Source of the DNA: Ramlibacter sp.
Lineage (GTDB): Bacteria; Pseudomonadota; Gammaproteobacteria; Burkholderiales; Burkholderiaceae_C
NCBI GenBank assembly: GCA_019449555.1
Contig: JAGRPN010000166.1
Location: 1-33,509 of the forward strand
Reading direction: 5' to 3'
Length of the DNA stretch: 33,509 nt
Below, in pieces: positions 1 to 12,127 of the stretch (position 1 is its first letter; each line of letters starts with the position of its first letter). Both the position numbers and the translations under genes were made by a program. Under the pieces are notes generated by a model that made no database searches, was not told the origin of the DNA, and saw only the letters and a list, made by a program, of their open reading frames with translations.

Positions 1-2
1 AC

Positions 3-977
3 TACTACCACGTGCCCGACCAGGAGCGACTCGCCGCGACCCTGGCCGAGCTGTCCGGCCTGACCAATGCGTTCTTCTGCTGCACCGGGCTCGAGGCGAA
101 CGAGGCGGCCATCAAGCTGGCGCGCAAGTTCGGCCACGACAAGGGCATCGAGCGGCCCGAGATCGTCGTCTACGAGAACGCTTTCCATGGCCGCAGCATC
201 GCCACGCTGTCCGCCACCGGCAATGAAAAAGTGCAGCAGGGCTTCGGGCCGCTGGTCGAAGGCTTCATCCGCGTGCCGCTGAACGACATGGCGGCGCTCA
301 AGACGGCCACCGAGGGCAATGCGAACGTCGTCGCGGTGTTCTTCGAGACGATCCAGGGCGAGGGCGGCATCAACCTCATGCGCATCGAGTACCTCCAGCA
401 GGTGCGCCAGCTGTGCGACCAGCGCGACTGGCTGCTGATGATCGACGAGGTGCAGTGCGGCATGGGGCGCACGGGCAAGTGGTTCGCCCACCAGTGGGCG
501 GGCATCAAGCCCGACGTCATGCCGCTGGCCAAGGGGCTCGGCTCGGGCGTGCCGGTGGGTGCTGTCGTGGCGGGGCCGAAAGCCGCGAACATTTTCCAGC
601 CGGGCAATCACGGCACCACCTTCGGCGGCAATCCGCTCGCGATGCGCGCCGGCGTCGAGACCATCCGGATCATGAAGGAGGAAGGGCTATTGGACAACGC
701 CGCGCGGGTCGGAGCCCACCTGAAGGGCGCCCTCGAGCGCGAGCTGGGCGGCCTGCCGGGCGTGAAGGAGATTCGCGGCCAGGGCCTGATGATCGGTGTC
801 GAACTGGCGAACGCCTGCACCGTGCTGACCAGCCGCGCCGCGGAAGCAGGCTTGTTGATCAGCGTGACGGCCGACAACGTGGTCCGGCTGCTGCCGCCGC
901 TCATCATGACCGAGGCCGAAGCCGACGAAGTGGTCGCGCTGCTCGTGCCGCTGGTGAAGGAATTCCTCGCGCAGTGA
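3..977 (+). CDS. argD: Acetylornithine aminotransferase, 3' part (5' end outside window)
   Basis: This is a PLP-dependent class III aminotransferase of arginine biosynthesis, which interconverts N-acetylglutamate semialdehyde and N-acetylornithine with glutamate/2-oxoglutarate. The frame is open from the first bases (reading YYH before the GTG at 12), so the gene starts upstream and roughly 75 N-terminal residues are missing compared with the family's usual ~400. Visible hallmarks are the CTGLEANEAAIKLAR segment, the cofactor-binding IDEVQCGMGRTG (nt 441-476) and the PLP lysine in LAKGLGSGVP (Lys codon at 531). The stop lies 7 nt before argF, so the two are probably co-transcribed. ArgD-type enzymes can also act on succinyl-diaminopimelate or succinylornithine intermediates; the argF neighbour favours the arginine role. 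Confidence 0.93.
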   Translation, partial: YYHVPDQERLAATLAELSGLTNAFFCCTGLEANEAAIKLARKFGHDKGIERPEIVVYENAFHGRSIATLSATGNEKVQQGFGPLVEGFIRVPLNDMAALKTATEGNANVVAVFFETIQGEGGINLMRIEYLQQVRQLCDQRDWLLMIDEVQCGMGRTGKWFAHQWAGIKPDVMPLAKGLGSGVPVGAVVAGPKAANIFQPGNHGTTFGGNPLAMRAGVETIRIMKEEGLLDNAARVGAHLKGALERELGGLPGVKEIRGQGLMIGVELANACTVLTSRAAEAGLLISVTADNVVRLLPPLIMTEAEADEVVALLVPLVKEFLAQ

Positions 978-984
978 GGCGCCC

Positions 985-1932
985 ATGACGATCCAGCACT
1001 ACCTTCAGTTCAGCGATCTCTCGGCCGAGGAATACGCGTGGCTGTTCCAGCGCGCGGCCGTCATCAAGAAGAAGTTCAAGGCTTACGAAAAATACCACCC
1101 GCTGGCCGATCGCACGCTGGCGATGATTTTCGAGAAAGCATCGACCCGCACGCGCGTGAGCTTCGAGGCCGGCATGTACCAGCTCGGCGGCAGCGTGGTG
1201 CACCTGACCACCGGCGACAGTCAGCTCGGCCGCGCCGAGCCGATCGAGGACAGCGCGAAAGTGATCAGCCGGATGGTGGACCTGGTGATGATCCGCACTT
1301 TCGGGCAGGACAAGATCGAGCGCTTCGCCGCGCATTCGAGGGTGCCGGTGATCAACGGGCTGACCAACGAGTTTCATCCCTGCCAGATCCTGGCCGACCT
1401 GTTCACGTTGCTCGAACATCGCGGTACCGATGCGCAAGGCGTGCCGGACCCGGCCTTCCTCAAAGGCAAGACCGTGGCCTGGGTCGGCGACGGCAACAAC
1501 ATGGCCAACACCTGGCTGCAGGCCGCGGAACTGCTCGGCTTCCGCGTGCACGTCAGCACGCCCACCGGTTACGAGGTGGACCAGACCGTGGCCGGCATCC
1601 GCAGCAACGAGAGCTACAAGGTCTTCAGGGACCCGATGGACGCGTGCCGCGGGGCCGACCTGGTGACCACCGATGTCTGGACCAGCATGGGCTACGAGGC
1701 GGAGAACGAGGAGCGCAAGAAGGTGTTCGCGAACTGGTGCGTGGACACCGAGATGATGCGCATCGCCAAGCCCGACGCCCTGTTCATGCACTGCCTGCCG
1801 GCGCATCGCGGCGAGGAAGTCGATGCCGAAGTGATCGACGGCCCGCAGTCCGTGGTATGGGATGAAGCGGAAAACAGAATGCATGCGCAGAAGGCACTCA
1901 TGGAGTACCTTCTGCTGGGCAAGGTTGGCTGA
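985..1932 (+). CDS. argF: Ornithine carbamoyltransferase
   Basis: Cytosolic enzyme that makes citrulline from ornithine and carbamoyl phosphate in arginine biosynthesis. The 315-residue protein has normal length for the family. The carbamoyl-phosphate-binding STRTR motif is at residues 53-57, HPCQ at 131-134, and the ornithine-side motif HCLPAHRGEEV at 269-279. The ATG at 985 sits just after the argD stop with GTGAGG as a modest ribosome-binding site, consistent with an argD-argF operon. The region just downstream is odd: the last 18 codons of this gene recur, slightly diverged, 137 nt further on. Confidence 0.96.
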   Translation: MTIQHYLQFSDLSAEEYAWLFQRAAVIKKKFKAYEKYHPLADRTLAMIFEKASTRTRVSFEAGMYQLGGSVVHLTTGDSQLGRAEPIEDSAKVISRMVDLVMIRTFGQDKIERFAAHSRVPVINGLTNEFHPCQILADLFTLLEHRGTDAQGVPDPAFLKGKTVAWVGDGNNMANTWLQAAELLGFRVHVSTPTGYEVDQTVAGIRSNESYKVFRDPMDACRGADLVTTDVWTSMGYEAENEERKKVFANWCVDTEMMRIAKPDALFMHCLPAHRGEEVDAEVIDGPQSVVWDEAENRMHAQKALMEYLLLGKVG

Positions 1933-2012
1933 AGGCCAAGCTTGGCAGGCATTCTGTTTCAGCGCAGGCTCACTTTGCGCAGCAAAGTTAAGCGCAGCGG
2001 CCGCAGCTAAAA

Positions 2013-2069
2013 CGCATGCACGCGCAGAAGGCACTGATGGAGTACCTTCTGCTGGGCAAGGTGGCCTGA
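2013..2069 (+). pseudogene. Duplicated 3'-end fragment of argF
   Basis: From the ATG at 2016 to the TGA at 2069 the sequence repeats the end of argF (1879-1932) with 4 differences in 54 nt. It would read MHAQKALMEYLLLGKVA, against a final Gly in the intact gene. Three of the four changes are synonymous and the fourth changes Gly to Ala. There is no upstream argF sequence in this copy, so it cannot make an enzyme. The 77-nt spacer before it holds a 12-bp palindrome (GCCAAGCTTGGC, 1934-1945), a 7-bp hairpin (1972-1988) and GCATTCTGTTT (1949-1959), which is the inverse of 1872-1882. It looks like a recombination or segmental-duplication scar. Confidence 0.85.
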
Positions 2070-2079
2070 AGCGCGGCGG

Positions 2080-2428
2080 CTAAACGCGCATGCCGGGCCG
2101 CGGCGGCAATTTGCCGAGCTTGACCAGCCGCGATTCCACGGCGAACGGGGTGCGCCCCAGCTCGTCGGCGAGTTGCTTCATCTCCTGGCCGGCGGCAAAC
2201 GCGGCGTCCAGGCGGGCATCTTCCGCGGCATCCCACGCCTTGCCGGCATTGGGCGGCTGTTGCCGCGGCGCTCGCGCCGGCTTCCCGGTTTTCTCGCCGA
2301 GCGCCTGCGACACTGCGAACAACGCGCGGTGCGTTGTAGGGGCTGTCGGCCGGCATCACTTCGCCGGTGATCGGGTGGATCCCCTGCGACAGGGTGTCGA
2401 TGATTTGCCGGGCGATGTGCAGTTCCAT
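2080..2428 (-). pseudogene. Small conserved protein of unknown function, frameshifted
   Basis: Two reading frames on the minus strand join into what looks like one small protein. The N-terminal part starts at the ATG at 2428, behind a very strong ribosome-binding site (AGGAGGA), and reads [16 protein letters not shown]... to ...SPYNAP. The C-terminal part, in another frame from about 2338 to the TAG at 2080, reads LFAVSQALGEKTGKP... to ...KLGKLPPRPGMRV. The C-terminal half resembles a Myb/SANT-like or HTH-like segment (AWDAAEDARLDAAFAAG, LGRTPFAVESRLVKLG). Neither half looks complete alone. The break lies around 2330-2345 and could be a genuine mutation or a sequencing error. I recall similar uninterrupted small proteins in related genera but cannot name a function. 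Confidence 0.7.
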
Positions 2429-2455
2429 GGTTCCTCCTGATGAGAAGTTGAAGGG

Positions 2456-2471
2456 CTGTATCTGCATACAG
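2456..2471. promoter_or_regulatory. Inverted repeat upstream of the kyn genes
   Basis: CTGTATCTGCATACAG is a perfect 6-bp dyad with a 4-bp spacer. It lies between the divergent broken gene (start at 2428) and kynB (start at 2631). Its form fits a transcription-factor site; no regulator can be assigned from sequence. The rest of 2429-2630 holds no gene I can support, only a TTGACG hexamer (2503-2508) without a convincing -10 partner. Confidence 0.35.
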
Positions 2472-2630
2472 TTCCTCCGCAACGCCGCGGCACGAGCGCG
2501 CGTTGACGGTCCCCTCCTGCGATTGGAGGAGCCCGCGCCGGGCCGGCCGACTCCTTTAAGCTTCAACCATTTACCGGCTGTTGGAGCGAACCCACACCAT
2601 GCCCACGCGCCGCAGGCCACACTCTCACGC

Positions 2631-3257
2631 ATGAAGAGGATCTGGGATATTTCGCCGCCGGTCGGGCCCGGCTCGCCGGTGTTTCCGGGCGACACGCCGT
2701 ACGCGCAGCAATGGTCCGCCATGCTGGGGCCAGGCAACCCGGTGAACGTGAGCCGCATCACGCTGTCCCCGCACGTCGGGGCGCACGCCGACGCGCCGCT
2801 GCATTACGACGCGGCCGGCGCTTCGATCGGCGCCGTCGAACTGGCGCCCTACCTCGGCGCCTGCCGTGTCATTCACGCCATCGGCAAAGGCCCGCTCGTG
2901 CAATGGGAACATCTCGAGCACGCGATGCGCGGATTGCCGCCGCGCGTCCTGGTGCGCACCTACCAACGGATGCCGGTGGAGCGATTCGACGCGTCGCTGG
3001 CGGCGTACGCGCCCGAGACGATCGAGCGCCTCGCGGCACTGGGCGTCGAACTGGTGGGAATCGACACGGCGAGCATCGATCCGGCGGACAGCAAGACGCT
3101 CGAAAGCCACCAGGTCATCCGCCGCCTCGGGCTGCGGGTGCTGGAGAACCTGGTGCTCGACGAGGTGGCCGAGGGTGACTACGAGTTGATCGCCCTGCCC
3201 CTCAAACTGGTCGCAGCCGACGCGTCCCCGGTGCGCGCCGTGCTGCGCGAGCTATGA
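2631..3257 (+). CDS. kynB: Kynurenine formamidase (arylformamidase)
   Basis: Hydrolyses N-formylkynurenine to kynurenine and formate, the second step of tryptophan breakdown to anthranilate. It is a metal-dependent cyclase/KynB-fold hydrolase. The metal-site motif [12 protein letters not shown] is at residues 48-59, and the N-terminus [19 protein letters not shown] is typical. The ATG at 2631 gives 208 residues, the usual KynB length; the frame is open farther upstream, but that extension has no family character. No strong ribosome-binding site is visible. It is first in a kynB-kynU-kynA run; 55 nt separate it from kynU, with a GC-rich hairpin at 3261-3279. Confidence 0.94.
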   Translation: MKRIWDISPPVGPGSPVFPGDTPYAQQWSAMLGPGNPVNVSRITLSPHVGAHADAPLHYDAAGASIGAVELAPYLGACRVIHAIGKGPLVQWEHLEHAMRGLPPRVLVRTYQRMPVERFDASLAAYAPETIERLAALGVELVGIDTASIDPADSKTLESHQVIRRLGLRVLENLVLDEVAEGDYELIALPLKLVAADASPVRAVLREL

Positions 3258-3312
3258 ACCGCGCCGCCGGTGCCGGCGCGCACGCCGCCGCGCGCGGAGG
3301 GAGACTGACTCA

Positions 3313-4644
3313 ATGATCACTCTGCAGGACTGCCGCGCCCTGGACACGCAAGATCCGCTGCGCAAACTGCGGGGCCTGTTCGCGCTGCCGGAAGGCGTGA
3401 TCTACCTCGATGGGAATTCGCTGGGACCGCTGCCGGAAGCGACCGCCCCCCGCGTGGCTCGGGCGATCACGCAGGAATGGGGCGAGGGACTGATCCGCTC
3501 CTGGAACAGCGCGGGCTGGTTCGACTTGCCGCAGCGCCTGGGCGACAAGATCGCGCGGCTCGTGGGCGCGCATCCCGGCGAGGTCGTGGCGACGGACAGC
3601 ACGTCAATCAATCTCTACAAGGTGCTGAGTGCCGCCCTGAGCGCGCCCCAGGCCGATGCGCGGCGAAGCGTCATCGTCAGCGAACGCAGCAATTTCCCGA
3701 CCGACCTCTACATCGCGCAGTCCTTGTGCAAGGAGCGCGGCTGTGAATTGCAACTGCTCGACGACGGCGACGCTGATGCCATCGCGGCGAGTCTGGACGA
3801 GCGCGTCGCGGTCCTCATGCTCACGCACGTGAATTACCGCACCGGCGCCATGCACGAGATGGCCGCGCTCACGGCGGCGGCACATCGCAAAGGCGTGCTC
3901 GCGGTCTGGGACCTCGCGCACAGTGCCGGCGCGGTTCCGGTGGACCTGCATGCGGCGGACGCGGATTTTGCGATCGGCTGCGGCTACAAATACCTCAACG
4001 GCGGCCCGGGCGCGCCGGCCTTCGTGTGGGTGCATCCGCGCCATGCCGACCGCTTCGAGCAGCCGCTCGCCGGCTGGTGGAGCCATGCGGCGCCGTTCGA
4101 CTTCGCGCCCGGCTACCGCCCGGCCGCCGGCATCTCGCGTTACCTGTGCGGCACTCAGCCGATCCTGAGCATGGCCGCGCTCGAGTGCGGGCTGGATACC
4201 GTCCTGGCGGCCGGACCGCTCGGCGGCATGACCGCCCTGCGCCGCAAGTCGTTGGCACTCACGGACCTCTTCATGGAGCTGGTCGAGTCGCGCTGCGCCG
4301 GCCATCGCCTGGCGCTCGTGACGCCGCGCCAGCATGACCACCGCGGTTCGCAGGTCTGTTTCACGCGCACTGCTTCGGACGGCGAGTCGGGCGCATACGC
4401 GATCGTGCAGGCCCTGATCGCCCGCGGCGTCATCGGCGATTACCGCGCCGGCAATGCCCGTGCCTCGCACGCGCAGGACGGGCTCGGCCACGCACGCGGC
4501 CTGCCGGATATCCTGCGCTTCGGCTTCACACCGCTCTACATCGGCTTCGAGGACGTATGGCACGCGGTGGAGCAGTTGCGCCAGGTGCTCGAGAGTGGCG
4601 AATGGCGCCGTCCTGAGTTCAACCAGAAGCATGCGGTGACCTGA
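3313..4644 (+). CDS. kynU: Kynureninase
   Basis: PLP enzyme that cleaves kynurenine to anthranilate and alanine. The 443 residues include a PLP-pocket segment WDLAHSAGA (199-207) and the Schiff-base lysine in [13 protein letters not shown] (225-237, Lys226). The N-terminal [11 protein letters not shown] and the [14 protein letters not shown] segment are also family hallmarks. A GGAGG element sits about 10 nt before the ATG at 3313. At 443 residues it is slightly longer than the ~416 I recall for Pseudomonas. Its stop is one base from the kynA ATG, so translation of the two is probably coupled. Confidence 0.96.
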   Translation: MITLQDCRALDTQDPLRKLRGLFALPEGVIYLDGNSLGPLPEATAPRVARAITQEWGEGLIRSWNSAGWFDLPQRLGDKIARLVGAHPGEVVATDSTSINLYKVLSAALSAPQADARRSVIVSERSNFPTDLYIAQSLCKERGCELQLLDDGDADAIAASLDERVAVLMLTHVNYRTGAMHEMAALTAAAHRKGVLAVWDLAHSAGAVPVDLHAADADFAIGCGYKYLNGGPGAPAFVWVHPRHADRFEQPLAGWWSHAAPFDFAPGYRPAAGISRYLCGTQPILSMAALECGLDTVLAAGPLGGMTALRRKSLALTDLFMELVESRCAGHRLALVTPRQHDHRGSQVCFTRTASDGESGAYAIVQALIARGVIGDYRAGNARASHAQDGLGHARGLPDILRFGFTPLYIGFEDVWHAVEQLRQVLESGEWRRPEFNQKHAVT

Positions 4645-4645
4645 C

Positions 4646-5524
4646 ATGAACGAGCACGAGAACAAACCTGTGTCCCCCGCAGCCCCCGGCCTGGCCGAAT
4701 CCATCGTGCAGGAGGAGAACGCGCTGCTTGATTTCAGCCGGTCCATGAGCTATGGCGACTACCTGCAGCTCGACGCGATCCTGGGCGCGCAGAAGCCCTT
4801 GTCGCCCGACCACAACGAAATGCTCTTCATCATCCAGCACCAGACCAGCGAGCTGTGGATGAAACTGATGCTGCACGAACTGCGGGCGGCGATCGCCAAT
4901 GTGGCGAGCGACGAACTCGGCAACGCGTTCAAGATGCTGGCGCGGGTGAGCCGCATCATGGAGCAATTGGTGCACGCATGGGACGTGCTGGCCACGATGA
5001 CGCCGCCCGAATACAGCGCGATCCGGCCGTACCTCGGCACTTCCAGCGGGTTCCAGAGCGCGCAGTACCGCTGCATCGAGTTCGCTCTCGGCAACAAGAA
5101 CGCCGCGATGCTCAAGCCGCATGCGCACCGGCCGGCGGTGCTGGCCCAGGTGCAGGCGGCCCATGAAGCGCCGTCCCTGTACGACGAGTCCTTGCGGCTG
5201 CTCGCGCGCCGCGGCTTCGCTGTTCCCCCAACGCACACGCAGCGCGACTGGACCCAGCCTTATGTCGAAAGCGTGGAAGTCGAACAGGCCTGGCTGGCCG
5301 TCTATCGCGATCCGAAGCACCACTGGGACCTGTACCAGCTGGGCGAGGAACTGACCGACCTGGAGGACGCCTTCCGTCTCTGGCGGTTCCGGCATGTGAC
5401 GACCGTCGAACGCATCATCGGCTTCAAGCGCGGCACCGGCGGCACCGGCGGCGTGAGCTACCTGCGCAAGATGCTGGACGTGGTGCTGTTCCCGGAAATC
5501 TGGAAATTGCGCACCGACCTGTAG
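4646..5524 (+). CDS. kynA: Tryptophan 2,3-dioxygenase
   Basis: Heme enzyme that opens the indole ring of L-tryptophan to give N-formylkynurenine, the first step of the kynurenine pathway. The 292 residues match the bacterial family. The conserved block [20 protein letters not shown] lies at residues 55-74, and the C-terminal [11 protein letters not shown] segment, a substrate-carboxylate-binding loop in the family, is present. It is last in kynB-kynU-kynA and abuts kynU. The three genes suffice for tryptophan to anthranilate; no anthranilate dioxygenase or further catabolic set follows. Only 8 nt separate its stop from that of the convergent monooxygenase gene, and no terminator hairpin is visible between them. 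Confidence 0.96.
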   Translation: MNEHENKPVSPAAPGLAESIVQEENALLDFSRSMSYGDYLQLDAILGAQKPLSPDHNEMLFIIQHQTSELWMKLMLHELRAAIANVASDELGNAFKMLARVSRIMEQLVHAWDVLATMTPPEYSAIRPYLGTSSGFQSAQYRCIEFALGNKNAAMLKPHAHRPAVLAQVQAAHEAPSLYDESLRLLARRGFAVPPTHTQRDWTQPYVESVEVEQAWLAVYRDPKHHWDLYQLGEELTDLEDAFRLWRFRHVTTVERIIGFKRGTGGTGGVSYLRKMLDVVLFPEIWKLRTDL

Positions 5525-5532
5525 TCGCCGAA

Positions 5533-6723
5533 TCAGGCGAGCGCCGGCCCTTCATAAAGCCAGGGCTGGTCCAGCAAACGCTCGCCCAGCAGGCGCAGCG
5601 AAACGTCGCGTCCCCACCTCATCGGGCCGGTGGCGTGGAAGATGCGGCCATTGCGTCGCGATCGGGCCTGGACCTGCGCGCAGCGCTCCCAGCGGTTGTC
5701 GGCGTAAGCGCGCAAAGCCGCCGGCACGTCGATGTCCGCGCTGCCCGCCATGGCCAGGATCCGGCCCAGTTCCGCCGCGTCCTCGATCGCCATGCCCGCG
5801 CCCTGGGCGAAGTACGGCCGCATCGGATGCGCCGCGTCCCCCAACAGGGCCACGCGTCCTCGCACCATCTCGTGCGCGCCGGCGATGGGATCGCGGTCGT
5901 GCAACGCCCACAGCCGCCAGGCGGGCATCGCCCGCACCAGGTCCTGCAAGGGCGCACACTGCCGGCCCATCGCGGTTTGCAGGTCGGCTGCGATCGCGGC
6001 CTGGTGCCAGTCCTGCGCCGGTCCGCGCGATCTGCCCTGCACGATCGCGACGACGTTCAGCCAATCGCCCCCGCGCAGCGGATAGGCCACGACGTGCAGC
6101 CGCGGCCCGAGCCAGACGGTGACGTCGGCCGTACGCAAAAGCGCGGGCAGGTCGCGCTGCACCGCCACCGCGCGATACGCGAGATGGCCCGTGAAGGCCG
6201 GCGGCGCGTCCCCGAAGACCTTGGAGCGCACCGCGCTCCAGAGGCCGTCCGCCCCGATCAGCACGTCGCCTTGCACGTCGGCGCCGTCATTGACGCGCAC
6301 CAACACTTCGTTTTCCAGCTGCCGCACGCCGGTGACCGCGGAACACAGCTGCAGGTCGACTCGCGCCTGCCGCACGCCTTCCAGCAACAGGCGCTGCAAG
6401 TCGGCCCGGTGCACGGTCGCATACGGCGCGCCGTAGCGCTGCGCGAACGTGGCGCCCAGGCGCATCAGGCCCAACTGCGTGCCGTCGGTCGCGCTGCGCA
6501 CCCGCAATTGCGGCGGGAACGCAGCCACCGCCGCCAGCCCGCGTTCGAGGCCCCAGCCGTGCAGCAGGCGCGTCGCATTCGGCCCCAACTGGATGCCGGC
6601 TCCGACTTCGCTGAATTGCGCCGCCTGCTCCAGCAAGCGCGGCTGCCAGCCGGCGCGCGCACATGCCAGGCCGGCTGCGAGCCCGCCCATCCCGCCACCG
6701 GCAATGAGGACGCGCCGGATCAC
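5533..6723 (-). CDS. FAD-dependent aromatic monooxygenase (salicylate hydroxylase-like)
   Basis: Class A flavoprotein monooxygenase of about 396 residues, the family that uses FAD and NAD(P)H to hydroxylate aromatic rings. The dinucleotide-binding GGGMGGLAAG is near residues 9-18, the DG motif IGADG at 156-160, and the second FAD motif GDAAHPMRPYFAQGAG at 295-310. The substrate cannot be told from sequence; salicylate, hydroxybenzoate or ubiquinone-type hydroxylases share these motifs. The start is a GTG at 6723 without a clear ribosome-binding site, overlapping the stop of a 25-codon ORF (GTGA), so it is probably translated by coupling from the acnA transcript. The kyn genes end 8 nt away on the other strand, so an anthranilate-related substrate is possible but unproven. 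Confidence 0.85.
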   Translation of the reverse strand: MIRRVLIAGGGMGGLAAGLACARAGWQPRLLEQAAQFSEVGAGIQLGPNATRLLHGWGLERGLAAVAAFPPQLRVRSATDGTQLGLMRLGATFAQRYGAPYATVHRADLQRLLLEGVRQARVDLQLCSAVTGVRQLENEVLVRVNDGADVQGDVLIGADGLWSAVRSKVFGDAPPAFTGHLAYRAVAVQRDLPALLRTADVTVWLGPRLHVVAYPLRGGDWLNVVAIVQGRSRGPAQDWHQAAIAADLQTAMGRQCAPLQDLVRAMPAWRLWALHDRDPIAGAHEMVRGRVALLGDAAHPMRPYFAQGAGMAIEDAAELGRILAMAGSADIDVPAALRAYADNRWERCAQVQARSRRNGRIFHATGPMRWGRDVSLRLLGERLLDQPWLYEGPALA

Positions 6724-6793
6724 GGCGGCAGGAGTTCGCGCTGCATTTCGCGCTGCGCTCGCGTGGCGATTCCCACCGCGATACGTTTCGCGC

Positions 6794-6797
<4 letters not shown>
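6720..6797 (-). CDS. 25-codon ORF bridging acnA and the monooxygenase gene
   Basis: This short ORF begins [12 protein letters not shown] and ends ELLPP. Its ATG overlaps the acnA stop (ATGA, 6794-6797) and its stop overlaps the GTG of the next gene (GTGA, 6720-6723). It is basic, with no membrane segment or known motif. I see no ribosome-binding site for the downstream GTG, so the ORF could pass ribosomes from acnA to the monooxygenase gene by termination-reinitiation. It may equally be chance; nothing supports a function for the peptide itself. Confidence 0.3.
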
Positions 6798-9676
<2,879 letters not shown>

Positions 9677-9761
9677 CTCAACCTCGGATGTTATTGGTCT
9701 TGGCGTCATTTTGCCGCCAGGACGCTGCACCGGGGTTGTTGCGGATTCTTGCAAATCCCCG

Positions 9762-10946
9762 CTATTCGGATGTCGGCAGGTAGCGCACCGCGAGCACGCC
9801 TTCGATGCTCCGCAGGGCGCCAATCACCGGATCGCCGACCGGGCTGTCCACGTCGACCAGGGTGTAGGCCATGTCGCCGCGCGACTTGTTGACCATGGTG
9901 TGGATGTTCAGGCCCGCTTGTGCCATCGCCGTCGAGATCTGGCCGAGCATGTTGGGCACGTTCGCGTTCGCGATGGCGACGCGGTAGCGCGATTCGCGCT
10001 CCATGCTCACGTTCGGGAAATTCACCGCGTTCGCGATGTTGCCGTGCTCCAGGTACTCGCGCAGCTGGTCGGCGACCATCACCGCGCAGTTCTCTTCCGC
10101 CTCGCGCGTGGATGCGCCCAGGTGCGGAAGCGCGACGACTTTCGGGTGCCGCAGGATCTTCCCGCTGGGGAAATCGCAGACGTAGCAGCCGAGCTGGCCG
10201 CGGTCGAGCGCGCCCAGCACGGCGGAAGCATTCACGACACCTTCGCGCGAGAAGTTCAGAAGCACAGCGCCGGCCCGCGCCAGGGCGACGTTGTTGTCGC
10301 CGATCAGGTCACGCGTGGCGTCCACCAGCGGCACGTGCAGGGTGATGAAATTCGCGTTCTTCAGCACGTCGGCGACGCTGCCCGCCTTCTTGACCTGCGC
10401 CGGCAGGCTCCACGCGGCGTCGACGGTGATTTCAGGGTCGTATCCCAGCACGTTCATGCCGAGCTTGATCGCCGCGTCGGCCACGAGGCAGCCGATCTTT
10501 CCAAGGCCGATCACACCCAGCGTCTGCCCCGCGAGTTCGACACCGGCGAAGTTCTTCTTGCCGTCTTCCACGGCGCGGTCGAGGTCCGGCAAGGCGGGAT
10601 CGAGCTGCTCGACGAAACGCTGCGCGGGCCCGAGGTTGCGCGCCGCGATCAGCATGCCGGCCAGCACCAGTTCCTTCACCGCGTTCGCGTTGGCGCCCGG
10701 TGCATTGAACACCGGCACCCCGTGCGCGCTCATGGCATTCACGGGAATGTTGTTGGTGCCGGCGCCGGCGCGGCCGATCGCCTTGACGCTGGCGGGAATC
10801 TGCATCTTGTGCATGTCCGCCGAGCGCACCAGCACCGCGTCGGGGTCGGCCACATCCTTGCCCGTGACGTACCGGTCGGCGGGCAGGCGTTTCAGGCCGT
10901 TCGCTGAAATCTGGTTCAGCAGCAGGACCTTGAACTGCCTACCCAT
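9762..10946 (-). CDS. serA: D-3-phosphoglycerate dehydrogenase
   Basis: NAD-dependent first enzyme of serine biosynthesis, oxidising 3-phosphoglycerate to 3-phosphohydroxypyruvate. The 394 residues contain the Rossmann glycine motif GLGKIG (147-152), the catalytic-domain segment [11 protein letters not shown] (59-69) and the histidine-containing [14 protein letters not shown] (275-288). A C-terminal ACT domain (about 322-394) is the usual serine-feedback domain. The ATG at 10946 lies inside the end of serC (ATGGGTAG, 8-nt overlap), so serC and serA form one translationally coupled unit. The 85 nt between its stop and the acnA start contain no strong terminator. Confidence 0.95.
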   Translation of the reverse strand: MGRQFKVLLLNQISANGLKRLPADRYVTGKDVADPDAVLVRSADMHKMQIPASVKAIGRAGAGTNNIPVNAMSAHGVPVFNAPGANANAVKELVLAGMLIAARNLGPAQRFVEQLDPALPDLDRAVEDGKKNFAGVELAGQTLGVIGLGKIGCLVADAAIKLGMNVLGYDPEITVDAAWSLPAQVKKAGSVADVLKNANFITLHVPLVDATRDLIGDNNVALARAGAVLLNFSREGVVNASAVLGALDRGQLGCYVCDFPSGKILRHPKVVALPHLGASTREAEENCAVMVADQLREYLEHGNIANAVNFPNVSMERESRYRVAIANANVPNMLGQISTAMAQAGLNIHTMVNKSRGDMAYTLVDVDSPVGDPVIGALRSIEGVLAVRYLPTSE

Positions 10947-12021
10947 GCCGGACCTCGAATTCCTTCATGTACGCCACCAGCGCCCTGACGCCTTCGATCG
11001 GCATGGCGTTGTAGATGGAAGCGCGCATGCCGCCGACCGAGCGATGGCCCTTGAGCTGGATCATGCCCTTGGCCTGCGCGCCCTTCAGAAACGCCTCGTC
11101 CAGCGCGTCGTCCTTCAGCTTGAACGGGACGTTCATCAGCGAACGGTCACCCCGCGCGACCGGGTTGCGGTAGAACTTGCTGTTGTCCAGGTAATCGTAG
11201 AGGACCGCCGCCTTGGCCTTGTTGTGCTCCTCCATCGCCGTCAGGCCGCCCTGCTGCTTGACGTACTTGAACACCAGGCCCGCGATGTAGATCGCGTAGG
11301 TGGGAGGCGTGTTGAACATCGAATCGTTTTCCGCCTGCAACTTGTAATTGAAGGCCGAAGGCGTGATCGGCAGGGCATGGCCGATCAGGTCGTCGCGAAC
11401 GATCACCACCGTGACGCCCGCAGGACCCATGTTCTTCTGCGCGCCGGCATAGATCAAACCGTACTTGCTCACATCGAACGGGCGCGACAGGATGTTGGAC
11501 GACATGTCCGCCACCAGCGGCACCGCGCCCGTGTCCGGGGTCCAGTGGTATTCCACACCGCCGATCGTCTCGTTCGCGCAGATGTGCACATAGGCCGCTT
11601 CCGGATCGAGCTTCCACTCGGCGCGCGGCGGAATGGCGGTGAAGTTGCTGGCCTCGCCGGAAGCGGCAACGTTGACCTTGCCGTAGCTCTTGGCTTCCTT
11701 GATGGATTTCTTCGACCAGTCGCCGGTGCTGATGTAGTCGGCCTTGCCCGTGCGCCCGATCAGGTTCATCGGCACGATCGCGTTTTCGCCGATGGCGCCG
11801 CCCTGCATGAACAGCACCTTGTAGTTGGCCGGCACGCCCAGCAGTTCGCGCAGCAGGCTCTCGGCCTCGGCGTGGATGGAAATGAACTCCTTGCCGCGGT
11901 GGCTCATTTCCATCACGGACATGCCCGACCCGTGCCAATCGAGCATCTCTTCGGCCGCTTGGCGCAGCACGGGTTCGGGCAGGGTGGCGGGACCGGGGCT
12001 GAAATTGAAAACGCGTGTCAT
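10939..12021 (-). CDS. serC: Phosphoserine aminotransferase
   Basis: PLP enzyme that converts 3-phosphohydroxypyruvate to phosphoserine, the second step of serine synthesis; the family also acts in pyridoxal-phosphate synthesis. The start at 12021 ([19 protein letters not shown]) gives 360 residues, the standard length. The PLP lysine is in [14 protein letters not shown] (Lys196), and [16 protein letters not shown] (31-46) is characteristic. AAGGAAA lies about 10 nt upstream of the ATG; a longer in-frame start at 12090 adds non-conserved residues. Its product feeds back to SerA's, which makes the overlapping serC-serA order sensible. The 106 nt upstream (12022-12127) probably hold its promoter, but I could not define -35/-10 boxes. 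Confidence 0.95.
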   Translation of the reverse strand: MTRVFNFSPGPATLPEPVLRQAAEEMLDWHGSGMSVMEMSHRGKEFISIHAEAESLLRELLGVPANYKVLFMQGGAIGENAIVPMNLIGRTGKADYISTGDWSKKSIKEAKSYGKVNVAASGEASNFTAIPPRAEWKLDPEAAYVHICANETIGGVEYHWTPDTGAVPLVADMSSNILSRPFDVSKYGLIYAGAQKNMGPAGVTVVIVRDDLIGHALPITPSAFNYKLQAENDSMFNTPPTYAIYIAGLVFKYVKQQGGLTAMEEHNKAKAAVLYDYLDNSKFYRNPVARGDRSLMNVPFKLKDDALDEAFLKGAQAKGMIQLKGHRSVGGMRASIYNAMPIEGVRALVAYMKEFEVRHG

Positions 12022-12127
12022 GGGGAGGACTTTCCTTGGGACTGGGATGGGAATCGCGTTGGCGTTGCACCAAAGTTTGACAGCATACAAGAAAGAAATC
12101 CCCTACCGGCGAAGGCCTGCGGCCGCT

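Noticed and set aside
904-2034. 376-codon ORF antisense to argF
   Set aside because: argF is intact with all motifs; the antisense product is low in conserved character.
2367-2630. In-frame N-terminal extension of KynB
   Set aside because: It would overlap the divergent broken gene and add ~88 residues not seen in the family; the ATG at 2631 gives the standard length.
9677-9823. Longer AcnA start at 9823
   Set aside because: It extends into serA, and the added residues have no family character; [15 protein letters not shown] is the natural start.
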